Origin: G963691885 sp963691885
GTDB lineage: Bacteria > Pseudomonadota > Alphaproteobacteria > UBA8366 > Aestuariispiraceae
Length of the DNA: 64,000 nt
Assembly (NCBI GenBank): GCA_963691885.1
Contig: OY829843.1
Location: 3,720,001 to 3,784,000, forward strand
Reading direction: 5' to 3'
In this document: one piece after another, positions 8,180 to 16,813 of the stretch
How positions within the stretch are numbered: position 1 is the stretch's first letter
Layout of the letters: each line of letters opens with the position of its first letter
Position numbers and translations under genes: made by a program
The notes under the pieces: model-generated
Database searches by the model: none
Told to the model about the DNA's origin: nothing
The model's input: only the letters and a program-made list of their open reading frames with translations

Positions 8180-9010
8180 TCAAAACAGTATGCTGATCAG
8201 AAAGCGGATTGCCATAAAGCTGAGCAGGCATCCAAAAGCAATTTCCAGCGTTCGGCGGGAAAAACTGTGAGCGACCTTCACACCGATCGGGGCAGCCAGG
8301 AGGCTAGCAATGCCGACAATGGCGGCCCCCGGCAGGTTCACAAAACCGATGGATAAATCTGGTCGATCCAGCACGTCCCAACCTGCCCAGACAAAACCGA
8401 TAATCCCAGGAATCCCGATCAATGGTCCAAAGCCGGAAGCGGTGCCAATCGCTTGATGGATCGGACGGGAGAAAAAGGTCATGGTGGTCGAAACGAACGC
8501 GCCTCCGCCGATGCTCATCATCGTTGAGATGAAGCCGAGTAAGGTGCCGTAAATGGGGCGAAACAGCCCGCCAGGAATATCATCGCCCAGAGTAAGGATG
8601 CGTTTTCCCGCAAACATCTTTGCTGCCATGATCGGGGCGACAGCAACCCAGATTCCTTTCATCACATCGCCATCGGCAAACCGGGCGACTGTTGCACCGA
8701 TGAGCACGCCAACTACGACGTAAAGGGCGACGCCTCGGATGAAGTCCGCGTCGACAGCCCCTTTTGCCCGATGCGCGAGAAATGATCGGATTGAAGTGGG
8801 AACCATAACAGCCAGTGACGTCCCGATGGCGCAGTGCATACGGACGTCTTCGGGCACGCCCAGAAAAGTGAAAAGCTCATAGAGAACCATGACGGCAATG
8901 CCGCCGCCACCGATCCCAAACAGACCTGACAGAAAACCGGTAATGACACCGCCTGCTAGCAAAGCCAGAACAAGCGGTATCAATTCGCCAAACTGTGGCA
9001 GATTTTCCAA
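8180..9010 (-). CDS. TauE/SafE-family anion exporter
   Basis: A 276-residue integral membrane protein with about eight hydrophobic helices in two repeated halves. The first half carries 'GVITGFLSGLFGIGGGGIAVMVLY', the second 'LGFISTMMSIGGGAFVSTTMTFF'; both contain the G-(I/L)-GGG turn that marks the TauE/SafE (PF01925) family. Members export sulfite, sulfoacetate or other small organic anions. It is convergent with the cupin gene and lies just downstream of the old-yellow-enzyme gene on the same strand (about 12 bases), so both may be transcribed together. The substrate cannot be read from sequence. Confidence 0.85.
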   Translation of the reverse strand: MENLPQFGELIPLVLALLAGGVITGFLSGLFGIGGGGIAVMVLYELFTFLGVPEDVRMHCAIGTSLAVMVPTSIRSFLAHRAKGAVDADFIRGVALYVVVGVLIGATVARFADGDVMKGIWVAVAPIMAAKMFAGKRILTLGDDIPGGLFRPIYGTLLGFISTMMSIGGGAFVSTTMTFFSRPIHQAIGTASGFGPLIGIPGIIGFVWAGWDVLDRPDLSIGFVNLPGAAIVGIASLLAAPIGVKVAHSFSRRTLEIAFGCLLSFMAIRFLISILF

Positions 9011-9022
9011 CGACTGTACCGA

Positions 9023-10153
9023 TCAGGATCGCTGGTCGCCGGTCACCCGCGGCTCCCGCGTTAAACCGAAGGCTTCCGGCCATTTTTTCGGCTCACTGCG
9101 GGCATAGACGTCAGGATAGGTCACATGCGCCCCTAGCTTCATCGCCGCATGCCATGCCCAACGCGGGTCATACATCATACCGCGGGCCAGCATGACAAAG
9201 TCAGCTTCGCCATCGGCGATGATCGCTTCAGCCTGTTCAGGTTCTATAATCATGCCGACGGCCATGACAGGCATCGAAACTGCCTTCTTTAAGGCGGCGG
9301 CGAAGCCGACCTGATAGCCCTTGCCGACCGTGATCCTTTGCCGTGAATCCACACCGGCCGACGTGATATCGATGAAGTCGCAATCGAGGGCTTCCAGCGC
9401 CTTTGCAAGTTCGATTGTATCCTCAACCGTTGTGCCGCCTTCGACCCAGTCTGATGCGCTGACACGGACACCGAGCGGTTTGTCATCGGACAAGGCCTCT
9501 CGCACGGCCTTGAAAACTTCAAGCGGGAACCGCATCCGGTTTTCAAGCGTGCCGCCATATTCATCGCTGCGCTGATTGGCCAGCGGTGAGAAGAACTGGT
9601 TGAGCAGATACCCATGTCCGATATGCAGTTCGACCAGGGCAAAACCGAGCCGGTCTGCGCGTTTTGTGGCATCAACAAATTGCTCGACCACTATATCCAT
9701 GTCGTCGCGGGTCATTTCGCGCGGGACCGGCCAGGAGGGGTCATAGCCGATGGGCGAGGGGCCGATCGTTTCCCAACCGCCCTGGTCCGCCGGTATCGGT
9801 TTTGCGCCCAATGCCGGTGGCTGGGTCGAAGCCTTTCGACCCGCATGTCCCAACTGGATCGCCATTTTTGCCGTGCCATACTGATGGCAGAAATCGATGA
9901 CGCGTTTCATCTCCCTTTCCTGATCATCATTCCAAAGACCTGCGCATTTGGGTGAAATCCGGCCGATATCAGAGACATGGGTGCATTCTGTGAAGACAAG
10001 TGCCGCAGCGCCCATAGCAAACTGTCCCAGATGCATCAGATGCCAGTCATGCATCAGGCCATCATCACTGGAATACTGGCACATGGGTGAAACCACGACC
10101 CGGTTTTCCAGTGTCAGGCCTCTAAGGGTTATGGGGCTGAATAACTCACTCAT
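9023..10153 (-). CDS. NADH:flavin oxidoreductase, YqjM-type old yellow enzyme
   Basis: A flavoprotein of about 376 residues with a TIM-barrel OYE fold that reduces activated C=C bonds using NAD(P)H. YqjM-type landmarks are the Cys of 'SPMCQYSS', 'QLGHAGRKAS', the substrate-binding pair in 'VELHIGHGYLLNQF' (His..His plus Tyr), 'SPLANQRSDEYGG', and the FMN-phosphate site near 'MLARGMMYDPRWAWHAA'. The ATG at 10153 is chosen because the family starts a few residues before 'LFSPITLRGL' and a GGAGAAAAACAG-type site precedes it. An earlier ATG at 10204 adds 17 unlikely residues. It follows the CaiB/AMACR-like gene by about 78 bases on the same strand, which suggests use in acyl or enone catabolism. 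Confidence 0.88.
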   Translation of the reverse strand: MSELFSPITLRGLTLENRVVVSPMCQYSSDDGLMHDWHLMHLGQFAMGAAALVFTECTHVSDIGRISPKCAGLWNDDQEREMKRVIDFCHQYGTAKMAIQLGHAGRKASTQPPALGAKPIPADQGGWETIGPSPIGYDPSWPVPREMTRDDMDIVVEQFVDATKRADRLGFALVELHIGHGYLLNQFFSPLANQRSDEYGGTLENRMRFPLEVFKAVREALSDDKPLGVRVSASDWVEGGTTVEDTIELAKALEALDCDFIDITSAGVDSRQRITVGKGYQVGFAAALKKAVSMPVMAVGMIIEPEQAEAIIADGEADFVMLARGMMYDPRWAWHAAMKLGAHVTYPDVYARSEPKKWPEAFGLTREPRVTGDQRS

Positions 10154-10231
10154 CTGTTTTTCTCCGGGAATGGGTGGCTGACATTTGTAGAGATATTGGG
10201 GCATCTCTCTGACTTGAAAAGCCGTTTCTGA

Positions 10232-11392
10232 TCATTGCTTTGATGCCTGCGTGGGCAGAAAGGTCTCATTGCCTTCCCCAAGGTCCGGAACCCGCACCGT
10301 CTGTGACTGTCTGGACCTGTATATCGGGGCCAAGGGCGTTGGAAGGGCCGGGATGGTTTGTTCAGAACCTGAGGAGACCTGTTTGTCAAAAAGCCCGCGA
10401 TCCTTGAACAGTGGGTCATCAAGCGCCTGGTCAAATGTCTGGGCGAGGGTGACACAGGTATCCAGACCGCTTAAACGCTCACGCCAATAAGCTGCTGGTT
10501 CGCTGGAAACACGGTCTGAAATGCGTCGGATCATAGCTGTTGGATCCGGTTTCTCGTCCCTTTCATTCTCTGGGATATCCAGAATTGAGCAGAAGTTCTG
10601 CCAAAACTTTTCCTCCAGCGGCGCTGCAGCCATAAACTGCCCGTCCTTTGTTGTATAAATCTGATAGCGTGGCGACCCGCCAGAGAGCAGGGCATTGCCC
10701 GGTTTGGGCGCAATCCCTGTTAACGTGGTTTCAGCCTGCGCCCAGAAAGACCAGGCGAACAGGCCATCGGTCATTGAGATGTCGAGATGGGCCCCCTGAC
10801 CGGTCGTCTCCGCCTGTCGCAGGGCCAGAAGAATGTTTATCACTGCTGGCAAAGCCCCGCCGCCGATATCGGCGATGAGACCGGGCGGGATAACCGGTTT
10901 GCCTGTATCATCACCACCCATCATCAACAGGCCGGAACGGGCCAGATAGTTCATATCGTGCCCTGCCTGATCCCGGGCAGGCCCCGTTTGGCCGTAACCG
11001 GTGATGGAACAATAAATGATCCCCGGATTGATTTTGGAAACGGCATCGAACCCCAGACCAAGCCGGTCCATTACACCGGGTCTGAACTGTTCGATGATCA
11101 CATTGGATGACTGTATCAGCGGCGTCAGTTTTTCCACCGCATCGGAGGCTTTCAGATCAATGGTAATGCAACGTTTGCCACCGTTCAGCAGGGCGTAGTT
11201 GCCACTGCTATCCCCGAATGAAGGGGTGTAGTGACGCATCTCTTCGCCGGTGCCCGGACGTTCGATCTTGATGACCTCAGCGCCAGCATCAGCGAGGATA
11301 AGGCCCGCCAATGGACCCGGCAAAAGGGTTGAGAAATCAAGAACCCTAACACCGTCTAAGGGCGGCAGTGCCGAGTTGACCGGTTCAGACAT
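10232..11392 (-). CDS. CaiB/BaiF family protein, alpha-methylacyl-CoA racemase-like
   Basis: A 386-residue member of the family III CoA-transferase fold. The start 'PPLDGVRVLDFSTLLPGPLAGLILADAGAEVIKIERP' (in part) is the typical N-terminal Rossmann segment. Internal phrases match racemases more than formyl-CoA transferases: 'QAGHDMNYLARSG' supplies the catalytic His, and 'GLIADIGGGALPA' the catalytic Asp, at the AMACR positions. AMACR-like enzymes invert the configuration of 2-methylacyl-CoA thioesters so that beta-oxidation can proceed. It is followed on the same strand by the OYE gene and preceded by the EthD/DUF4286-like gene (about 20 bases), so a three-gene catabolic operon is likely. 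A CoA-transferase role remains possible. Confidence 0.87.
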   Translation of the reverse strand: MSEPVNSALPPLDGVRVLDFSTLLPGPLAGLILADAGAEVIKIERPGTGEEMRHYTPSFGDSSGNYALLNGGKRCITIDLKASDAVEKLTPLIQSSNVIIEQFRPGVMDRLGLGFDAVSKINPGIIYCSITGYGQTGPARDQAGHDMNYLARSGLLMMGGDDTGKPVIPPGLIADIGGGALPAVINILLALRQAETTGQGAHLDISMTDGLFAWSFWAQAETTLTGIAPKPGNALLSGGSPRYQIYTTKDGQFMAAAPLEEKFWQNFCSILDIPENERDEKPDPTAMIRRISDRVSSEPAAYWRERLSGLDTCVTLAQTFDQALDDPLFKDRGLFDKQVSSGSEQTIPALPTPLAPIYRSRQSQTVRVPDLGEGNETFLPTQASKQ

Positions 11393-11412
11393 CTATTGGT
11401 TCTCAACCACGT

Positions 11413-12093
11413 TCAGGTATCGCGAGCGATGACCGCGCTGTCGACGCCTGATATGAACTGATACACACCAAAGGTGGCGGCTTTCGACGGAATGGAAACG
11501 GCCTCAAGCGTTGCGGTGTTGAGTTGGGTATCCAGCAAACGATCGGCAGCACTGTTATCTATGCAGGCGATGTTTAGGAAGAGGCTGACAGGTGCCTGAC
11601 CGTCAGCCGCACCCGCCGGGATGGGGCCGCCATCGCTTGGAACAGGCCGCATCAAAAAAACGCCAACCACACCGGGTTGATTTGTGATGGAGGGGATGAT
11701 GGTGTCGATCAGCGCATTTTGCGCAGCATCGATATCGGCGGGCTCAAGAGCAAAGCGGACCGATATCGCGATTTGACCCCAACCCTGACCCCATTGATAG
11801 ACCTGATCGGAAACGCATCGGATTGTATTGCGGAAACTGGGCATAATCCGGTCCGTCCAGGGTGTCGCGTCGACCAATATCTGTTTGTAGGCGTCCGATG
11901 TCAGCACACTGGCACTCTCGGTATCGTAAAGCGCCATATAGGGCGGATCTCCGGTCAGTGCGCGATACCGGCGGGCGTTGAAAAAACCGGGCACTGAGGC
12001 GCGTTCATGCAAGTGTTCGAGATTGTACCAATCGTTGAAATCCTGCTCTGCGGTGACATCGATATCGGTCCAGATCGTCAACATGCCCTGCAT
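11413..12093 (-). CDS. EthD/DUF4286-like dimeric alpha-beta barrel protein
   Basis: The supported reading starts at ATG 12093, behind an AGAGGCAG ribosome-binding site, and gives about 226 residues. The open frame extends further upstream, but that stretch lies under the divergent SDR gene and has no sign of coding. The N-terminal part begins 'LTIWTDIDVTAEQDFNDWYNLEHLHERASVPGF' (shortened), the pattern of ferredoxin-like EthD/DUF4286 domains, where a 'W....H..(E)R...PGF' segment lines the barrel. A second half of similar length may be a degenerate repeat. Proteins of this type are often next to degradative enzymes and may be small decarboxylases, isomerases or accessory proteins. It probably starts the operon continuing into the CaiB-like and OYE genes. 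Confidence 0.68.
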   Translation of the reverse strand: MQGMLTIWTDIDVTAEQDFNDWYNLEHLHERASVPGFFNARRYRALTGDPPYMALYDTESASVLTSDAYKQILVDATPWTDRIMPSFRNTIRCVSDQVYQWGQGWGQIAISVRFALEPADIDAAQNALIDTIIPSITNQPGVVGVFLMRPVPSDGGPIPAGAADGQAPVSLFLNIACIDNSAADRLLDTQLNTATLEAVSIPSKAATFGVYQFISGVDSAVIARDT

Positions 12094-12184
12094 TGTCTGC
12101 CTCTTTCGGTTTTCGTGTTGTTCCTGGTCTTGCCCACCCGTATCGGTCCGTTCAGACTGACATACAACGGGAGGATTACAGTAG

Positions 12185-12964
12185 ATGAGCAGAATAACTC
12201 TGGTAACCGGTGGGGCAAGCGGCATTGGCCATGCAAGTGCTAAACGGTTTGCTGACGATGGCGACATAATCGTCCTGGCCGACATAAACGAAGCAGCTTT
12301 GGAAAGCGTTGCTTCGGAAATCTCGGAAACTGGGGCGGTGGTGCATACAAGGGTCCTTGACGTTGCTGATGAAGACGCCGTTACATCGGTATTTGAGGAG
12401 GTGACGCATAACGTTGGACCAATCGCGACGCTCGTCAATTCGGCGGGTTTGCTGGAAAATGCGGCGACCCTTCCCAATGTCGATATGGCGGCCTTTGACC
12501 GCCTCTGGGACGTCAATTATCGCGGAACATTTTTGTGTTGCCGTGCTGCAGCACCGATCATGGCGAAAGCTGGTGGTGGATCGATGATCCTGCTGGGGTC
12601 CATCAATTCCTTCCGACCGCTTCCTTTGCCGGCCTATAATCCAAGCAAGGTTGCGATTAAAGGCCTCGTCGAATTGCTGGCGGCTGAGCTCGGACCGAAG
12701 CGGATACGGGTAAACGGCATTGCCCCCGGCTATACGTTGACGCCGGCCATCCAGGCCCGGATTGATGCCGGGAAGCGCGACCCTGAGGCGATACTGGCCA
12801 GTTGCGCCCTCGACCATATGATCACGCCGGAAGACATCGCCAACGCTATTGCGTTCCTCTGTTCTGAACAGGCCAGATCAATTACCGGCGTCATGTTGCC
12901 GGTTGATGCGGGCTGGCTTGCGGCAACAACCTATAACACCTATCCGGCGGTGCCGGATGAGTGA
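12185..12964 (+). CDS. Short-chain dehydrogenase/reductase
   Basis: A 259-residue classical SDR with the cofactor motif 'TGGASGIG' (residues 8-15), an Asp in 'VLADINEAAL' after beta-2 that favours NAD(H), 'NSAG' (about 90-93), and the catalytic set: Ser near 'GSINS', Tyr and Lys in 'YNPSK'. The C-terminal 'SITGVMLPVDAGW' is also standard. The substrate is not predictable; the family oxidises or reduces hydroxyl/keto groups. A GGGAGGATTACAGTAG site precedes the ATG. Its last eight bases overlap the start of the dehydroquinase-like gene, so translation of the two is probably coupled and they likely act on the same metabolite. Confidence 0.88.
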   Translation: MSRITLVTGGASGIGHASAKRFADDGDIIVLADINEAALESVASEISETGAVVHTRVLDVADEDAVTSVFEEVTHNVGPIATLVNSAGLLENAATLPNVDMAAFDRLWDVNYRGTFLCCRAAAPIMAKAGGGSMILLGSINSFRPLPLPAYNPSKVAIKGLVELLAAELGPKRIRVNGIAPGYTLTPAIQARIDAGKRDPEAILASCALDHMITPEDIANAIAFLCSEQARSITGVMLPVDAGWLAATTYNTYPAVPDE

Positions 12965-13418
12965 CCCTTTTCGCGTTATCCTTATCCAGGGTGCAAACAT
13001 GGAATGGCTGGGCCGTCGTCAGCCTGAACTCTATGGCACCAAGACTGCGGCTGAACTGGATGTCGAGATCCAGGCCTACGCAGAGGCGTGCAATGTTGCC
13101 TTACAGATCCTCTATACAAACTACGAAGGCGAGGCGATTTCGACCCTTTATCAATCCACCCGTGAGGGGTTGGAAGGGGTTCTGATGAACCCTGCGGGCT
13201 TCCTGATGGAAGGGGCCGCGTTGCGAGATTGTCTGAAAGGCATCGCACTTCCCTATGTTGAGGTTCACATGACAAATATCGAAAAGCGAGGTCGCAAATC
13301 GGTTCTGGCGGATGTTGCGGATGGGATGATCACCGGTTTCGGACACAACTCTTATGCATTGGGAATGGATGCATTGGTTGAATTGATCGCAAAAAAGCGC
13401 TCTGTTGGGGATAACTGA
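12957..13418 (+). CDS. Divergent type II 3-dehydroquinate dehydratase homologue
   Basis: A 153-residue flavodoxin-fold protein related to AroQ. Retained AroQ features are the Asn of 'QGANMEWLG', Arg and catalytic-position Tyr in 'GRRQPELYG', the Asn of 'MNPAG', 'YVEVHMTN' (Glu and catalytic His), and a following Arg. Altered features: the 'NHEG' segment reads 'NYEG', and the substrate-binding His of the family's 'GAxTHTS' segment is replaced, since that stretch reads 'AGFLMEGAA'. It may therefore dehydrate or isomerise a related hydroxy acid instead of 3-dehydroquinate. The ATG at 12957 sits inside the end of the SDR gene (8-base overlap), giving a coupled SDR-dehydratase pair. A true AroQ would normally be near other shikimate genes, and none is seen. 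Confidence 0.75.
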   Translation: MSDPFRVILIQGANMEWLGRRQPELYGTKTAAELDVEIQAYAEACNVALQILYTNYEGEAISTLYQSTREGLEGVLMNPAGFLMEGAALRDCLKGIALPYVEVHMTNIEKRGRKSVLADVADGMITGFGHNSYALGMDALVELIAKKRSVGDN

Positions 13419-13475
13419 CGGATATCGGGTATTTTTATCCCCGTCTAAACGAAACCTCGTGAGGAAGACTGTCTA

Positions 13476-14711
13476 ATGGGTGAGACTGTCTATGGCCAAC
13501 TCTCGGTGCTGGTTGTCGATCACGACGACTCATCGCGGGCCCGTGCCGCCTCTATCCTGACCCGTTTGGGGGTGGTCGGTCCGGTCCTGACATCCGGTGT
13601 TGAAGCTGCCCTCGAAGAAATCGATGCTCACGACGCAGAGTTTGACCTGATCATGACGGAGTTGAACCTGCCCGGCGGCGACGGGGTGAACATCCTGCGC
13701 CAATTGGCCAAACGAAATTGTGGCTCTGCGGTAGTCCTGGTGACGGGAGTCGAGCCCAGAATGCGGGACGCCGGTCTTGATCTGGCCCGGGCGAGGGGGC
13801 TCAGGGTCCTTGGCGGGCTGACAAAGCCGATGACATTGGGCGCAACCGACGAAATTTTCTCCCAGCTGTCATTTTCGCGCCCGGCGCCTACGCCGGCATC
13901 CGGCCTGAAATTCTCACCCGAAGACCTGAATGGCGCGGTCGACGGGGATCAACTGCTGCTGTATTTCCAGCCCAAGATCGCGATCGACGGCAAGAGTGTA
14001 CTGGGCGTTGAAGCACTTGTTCGCTGGATGCACCCGGAATACGGATTGCTGCCGCCAGATACGTTCATCCATCAACTGGCCGAAAACAATCTGATTGATC
14101 GCTTGACCTACGTTGTTCTGGACAAGGCCCTGGTGCAGTTGCGGGCCTGGAACGATGTCGGACTGGATCTGAACCTGTCGGTCAACATCGCGGCAGAAAG
14201 CCTGAACGACATGCTTCTGCCGCCGCTGGTTCACGAGTTGCTTTCCTGTCACAACATTGATCCAACACGTCTCACGCTGGAGCTGACGGAGACGGGTTTG
14301 TTGACGGATCACGCAAACGCGCTGGACATTCTAACCCAGTTGCGGCTTGCGGGTATCGGGGTCTCGATCGATGATTTCGGGACCGGATATGCCACAATCT
14401 CCCGACTGGCCAAACTGCCGTTTGATGAGTTGAAGATCGATCGGTCGCTGGTCACCGGTGCACCACAGTCGGAAAGAACCCGGACGATCCTTGGATCGAC
14501 CCTGCAACTTGCCCAGGATCTAAATCTTAAAACCGTGGCAGAAGGCGTTGAAACTGTTCATGAATTAACCCTTCTGCAGGAGCTGGGTTGTGAAGCCGTT
14601 CAAGGGTTTTACCTTGCAATGCCGATGCCGGGCGAGAACCTGCCCGGCTGGGCCAGCCATCGGATGGCCCAGGAACACGGACAGGGCGGTGCCGGACACA
14701 CGCCTGCCTAG
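13476..14711 (+). CDS. Response-regulator-like EAL phosphodiesterase (REC-EAL)
   Basis: A 411-residue cytosolic protein. Residues about 8-130 form a receiver domain with the acidic pocket 'VVDHDD' and the conserved Lys in 'LTKP', but the phospho-acceptor position before 'LNLP' is Glu62, not Asp. Residues about 145-395 are an EAL domain with the catalytic-type motifs intact: 'GVEALVRW', 'NLSVNIA', 'ELTETG', 'IDDFGTGYATISRL', 'ELKIDRSLV', 'VAEGVET' and 'QGFYLA'. EAL domains with these residues cleave cyclic di-GMP to pGpG. The Glu may mimic phosphorylation and leave the enzyme always active, or make it respond to another signal. It lies 57 bases after the AroQ-like gene, with no partner kinase adjacent. 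Confidence 0.9.
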   Translation: MGETVYGQLSVLVVDHDDSSRARAASILTRLGVVGPVLTSGVEAALEEIDAHDAEFDLIMTELNLPGGDGVNILRQLAKRNCGSAVVLVTGVEPRMRDAGLDLARARGLRVLGGLTKPMTLGATDEIFSQLSFSRPAPTPASGLKFSPEDLNGAVDGDQLLLYFQPKIAIDGKSVLGVEALVRWMHPEYGLLPPDTFIHQLAENNLIDRLTYVVLDKALVQLRAWNDVGLDLNLSVNIAAESLNDMLLPPLVHELLSCHNIDPTRLTLELTETGLLTDHANALDILTQLRLAGIGVSIDDFGTGYATISRLAKLPFDELKIDRSLVTGAPQSERTRTILGSTLQLAQDLNLKTVAEGVETVHELTLLQELGCEAVQGFYLAMPMPGENLPGWASHRMAQEHGQGGAGHTPA

Positions 14712-14729
14712 ACGACTGGAAAAACCCAA

Positions 14730-16415
14730 TCAGGCTTTCTGACTGGCCAGGGCTTTTTCCCGAATGGCGGACAGGCTCGCGGCAGGGGTCAGGGCTTCTG
14801 GATCCACCCTGATCTCAATCAACGCCGGTTTCCCGGACGCAATCGCGGCATCGAAGGTTGCGGCAAAATCCTCCGTCCGCTCTACCACCGCACCGAAAGC
14901 CCCACAGGATTCCGCAAAGGCGGCGAAGTCCGGGTTCTTCAGATAGGTTGCCTGTTCACGGGCCGGGTATTCACGCTCCTGATGCATGCGGATTGTGCCA
15001 TACATGCTGTTATTGACCACGATATAGAGGATCGGCAGGTCGTACTGGACCGCTGTCGTCAATTCCTGACAGGTCATCAGGAAACAGCCATCCCCGGCAA
15101 AGACGACGACAGGGCTTTCAGGATGCACCAGTTTCGCTGCGACACCGGCGGGCGGCCCATATCCCATCGAACCACTGGTGGGTGCCAGGCAGGTGCAATA
15201 GTTCCTGTATTTACGGAACCGGTGAACCCAAACGGTATAGTTCCCAGCACCGTTGCAGAAGATGGCGTCCGGGCCGAGCTTTTCGTCGATATGCTGAACG
15301 ATGGTTCCCATATTGACATCGCCCGGCTGTTCCGAGGGCTGAATGAACGAGAGATATCCTTCATGGGCTTCTGCAACCTTGTCTTTCCAGGCCGAACTGT
15401 CGACCTGGGCCAGACGGGCAGCGGCCTTTGCGAAGGGGCCCATGGAGGAAACGATTGCGAGATCCGCATCATAGACACGGTTCAACTCGCCTGGGTCGGG
15501 ATATACATGGACCAAAGTCTGTTTCGGGCGCGGTATATCGATCAGGCTGTATCCACTGGATGTCATTTCGCCCAACCGGGAACCGACTACAATCAACAGA
15601 TCCGATGCTTTTATTCGGGTGGCCAAATTTGGATCAATGCCAATGCCAACATGGCCGGCATAATTCGGGTGGTCATTGTCGAAATAGTCCTGACAGCGGA
15701 AAGAGGCCCCGACCGGCAAGTGCAGGGCAGAGGCGAAGGCCATAAAATCAGCGCAGGCCTCTTTACTCCAGCCGCCGCCACCAACAATTGCGAACGGGTT
15801 CTTGGCGTCCTTCAGTTTCTGGCGCAATTCGGCCATATCAGAATCGGCAGGATGGTTTTCGAGGATCGAATAGGGTGTGACTTCGCGTGCGTCCACCATA
15901 TCCGTCAGCATGTCTTCGGGCAGGGCGAGGACAACGGGTCCGGGTCGGCCAGAGGTCGCTGTGTGGAAAGCCCGGTTCATGTATTCCGGGATACGCGCGG
16001 CGTCATCAATCTGGGCGACCCATTTCGCCATTTCGCCAAACATCCGGCGATAGTCGATTTCCTGAAAAGCTTCGCGCTCCACCATGCTGCGGCCGATCTG
16101 CCCGATCAGCAGGATCATAGGGGTGGAATCCTGAAAGGCGACATGGACACCGGCTGATGCGTTGGTGGCCCCCGGACCGCGGGTGACAATGGCGACGCCG
16201 GGTTTGCCAGTGAGCTTGCCATATGCGTCCGCCATCATGGTGGCGCCCCCCTCATGGCGGGCATTGATGAACTTGATGCTGGGAACATCATAGAGCGCGT
16301 CCAGCACCGCCAGATAGCTTTCGCCGGGCACGCCGAACAGAATGTCCACGCCATGTGTGTCGAGAGCATCCACAAGGACGCGCCCGCCTGAGCGCAGATT
16401 GTCACCTTTGGCCAT
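14730..16415 (-). CDS. Thiamine-diphosphate enzyme, acetolactate-synthase-like
   Basis: A protein of about 561 residues with the three-domain POX/ALS layout: an N-terminal pyrimidine-binding domain with activating Glu in 'ARHEGGATMMADAYGKLTG', a central domain, and a C-terminal diphosphate-binding domain with 'GDGCFLMTCQEL...VVNN'. Unlike biosynthetic IlvB, no small-subunit gene follows, and the neighbourhood (YciI, efflux, monooxygenase) looks catabolic. Possible activities include acetolactate synthase, glyoxylate carboligase, or benzoylformate- or oxalyl-CoA-type decarboxylases. The ATG at 16415 has a GAGG ribosome-binding site; a GTG one codon upstream is less likely. It is the last gene of the operon ABM - MFS - YciI - TPP enzyme. 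Confidence 0.85.
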   Translation of the reverse strand: MAKGDNLRSGGRVLVDALDTHGVDILFGVPGESYLAVLDALYDVPSIKFINARHEGGATMMADAYGKLTGKPGVAIVTRGPGATNASAGVHVAFQDSTPMILLIGQIGRSMVEREAFQEIDYRRMFGEMAKWVAQIDDAARIPEYMNRAFHTATSGRPGPVVLALPEDMLTDMVDAREVTPYSILENHPADSDMAELRQKLKDAKNPFAIVGGGGWSKEACADFMAFASALHLPVGASFRCQDYFDNDHPNYAGHVGIGIDPNLATRIKASDLLIVVGSRLGEMTSSGYSLIDIPRPKQTLVHVYPDPGELNRVYDADLAIVSSMGPFAKAAARLAQVDSSAWKDKVAEAHEGYLSFIQPSEQPGDVNMGTIVQHIDEKLGPDAIFCNGAGNYTVWVHRFRKYRNYCTCLAPTSGSMGYGPPAGVAAKLVHPESPVVVFAGDGCFLMTCQELTTAVQYDLPILYIVVNNSMYGTIRMHQEREYPAREQATYLKNPDFAAFAESCGAFGAVVERTEDFAATFDAAIASGKPALIEIRVDPEALTPAASLSAIREKALASQKA

Positions 16416-16491
16416 CACTTAACCTCGTCGTCATTTCGTAAGGGGTTGGGCCTGTTCCCAGTTGGACAGACCGGTTTCAGACAAGCTCGAA

Positions 16492-16785
16492 TCACATCTT
16501 GTTTTCAAAATTGTAATAGGCCATCCGCCATGCCGTGACCTCAACAGTTTCGAACAGGCCGTTTTGCGCGAACGGGTCTGCTGCGGCGAAGGCTTCCGCT
16601 TCGGCCTTGTCTTCGGTGTTTACGATCAGCACGCTGCCATAGGGTTTTCCGTCATCATCCAGTACGGCACCACCGGCCAGAAGCATATCTTTCCTGCTTT
16701 CGAGATAGTCGAGATGCACGGGGCGATGCTCCATCCGCAAATCGAGCGAGTCGGGTTTGTCGGTGCATTTGATCAGCATAGGCAT
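16492..16785 (-). CDS. YciI-family protein
   Basis: A 97-residue single-domain protein of the YciI/YCII-related family (ferredoxin-like fold, dimeric). Visible elements are 'RPVHLDYLE' near the usual His, 'AGGAVLDDDGKPYGSVLIV', and the 'DPFAQNGLFE' turn with the conserved Asp-Pro that pairs with His in the proposed active site. Relatives act in chlorohydroquinone and muconolactone-type catabolism, although many have no known reaction. A GGAGCC site precedes the ATG. It lies about 28 bases after the Bcr/CflA gene and about 76 bases before the TPP enzyme gene. Confidence 0.85.
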   Translation of the reverse strand: MPMLIKCTDKPDSLDLRMEHRPVHLDYLESRKDMLLAGGAVLDDDGKPYGSVLIVNTEDKAEAEAFAAADPFAQNGLFETVEVTAWRMAYYNFENKM

Positions 16786-16813
16786 GGTAAGGCTCCAATC
16801 GGTTTATCAGGAC

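Noticed and set aside
12094..12516. Long N-terminal extension of the EthD/DUF4286-like gene
   Set aside because: The frame is open but is antisense to the SDR gene, and a good ribosome-binding site sits at ATG 12093.
12957..13418. Plain aroQ of the shikimate pathway
   Set aside because: The substrate-pocket His is replaced and the gene is fused in translation to an SDR, with no aromatic biosynthesis genes nearby.
14711..14765. Terminator between the EAL gene and the TPP enzyme gene
   Set aside because: GGAAAAACCC and GGGCTTTTTCC can pair, but the second arm is inside the TPP coding sequence, the loop is long and no T-run follows.
14730..16415. Assignment as biosynthetic acetolactate synthase (ilvB)
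   Set aside because: No ilvN or other branched-chain gene is adjacent and the operon partners are catabolic or efflux genes, so only a family-level call is made.
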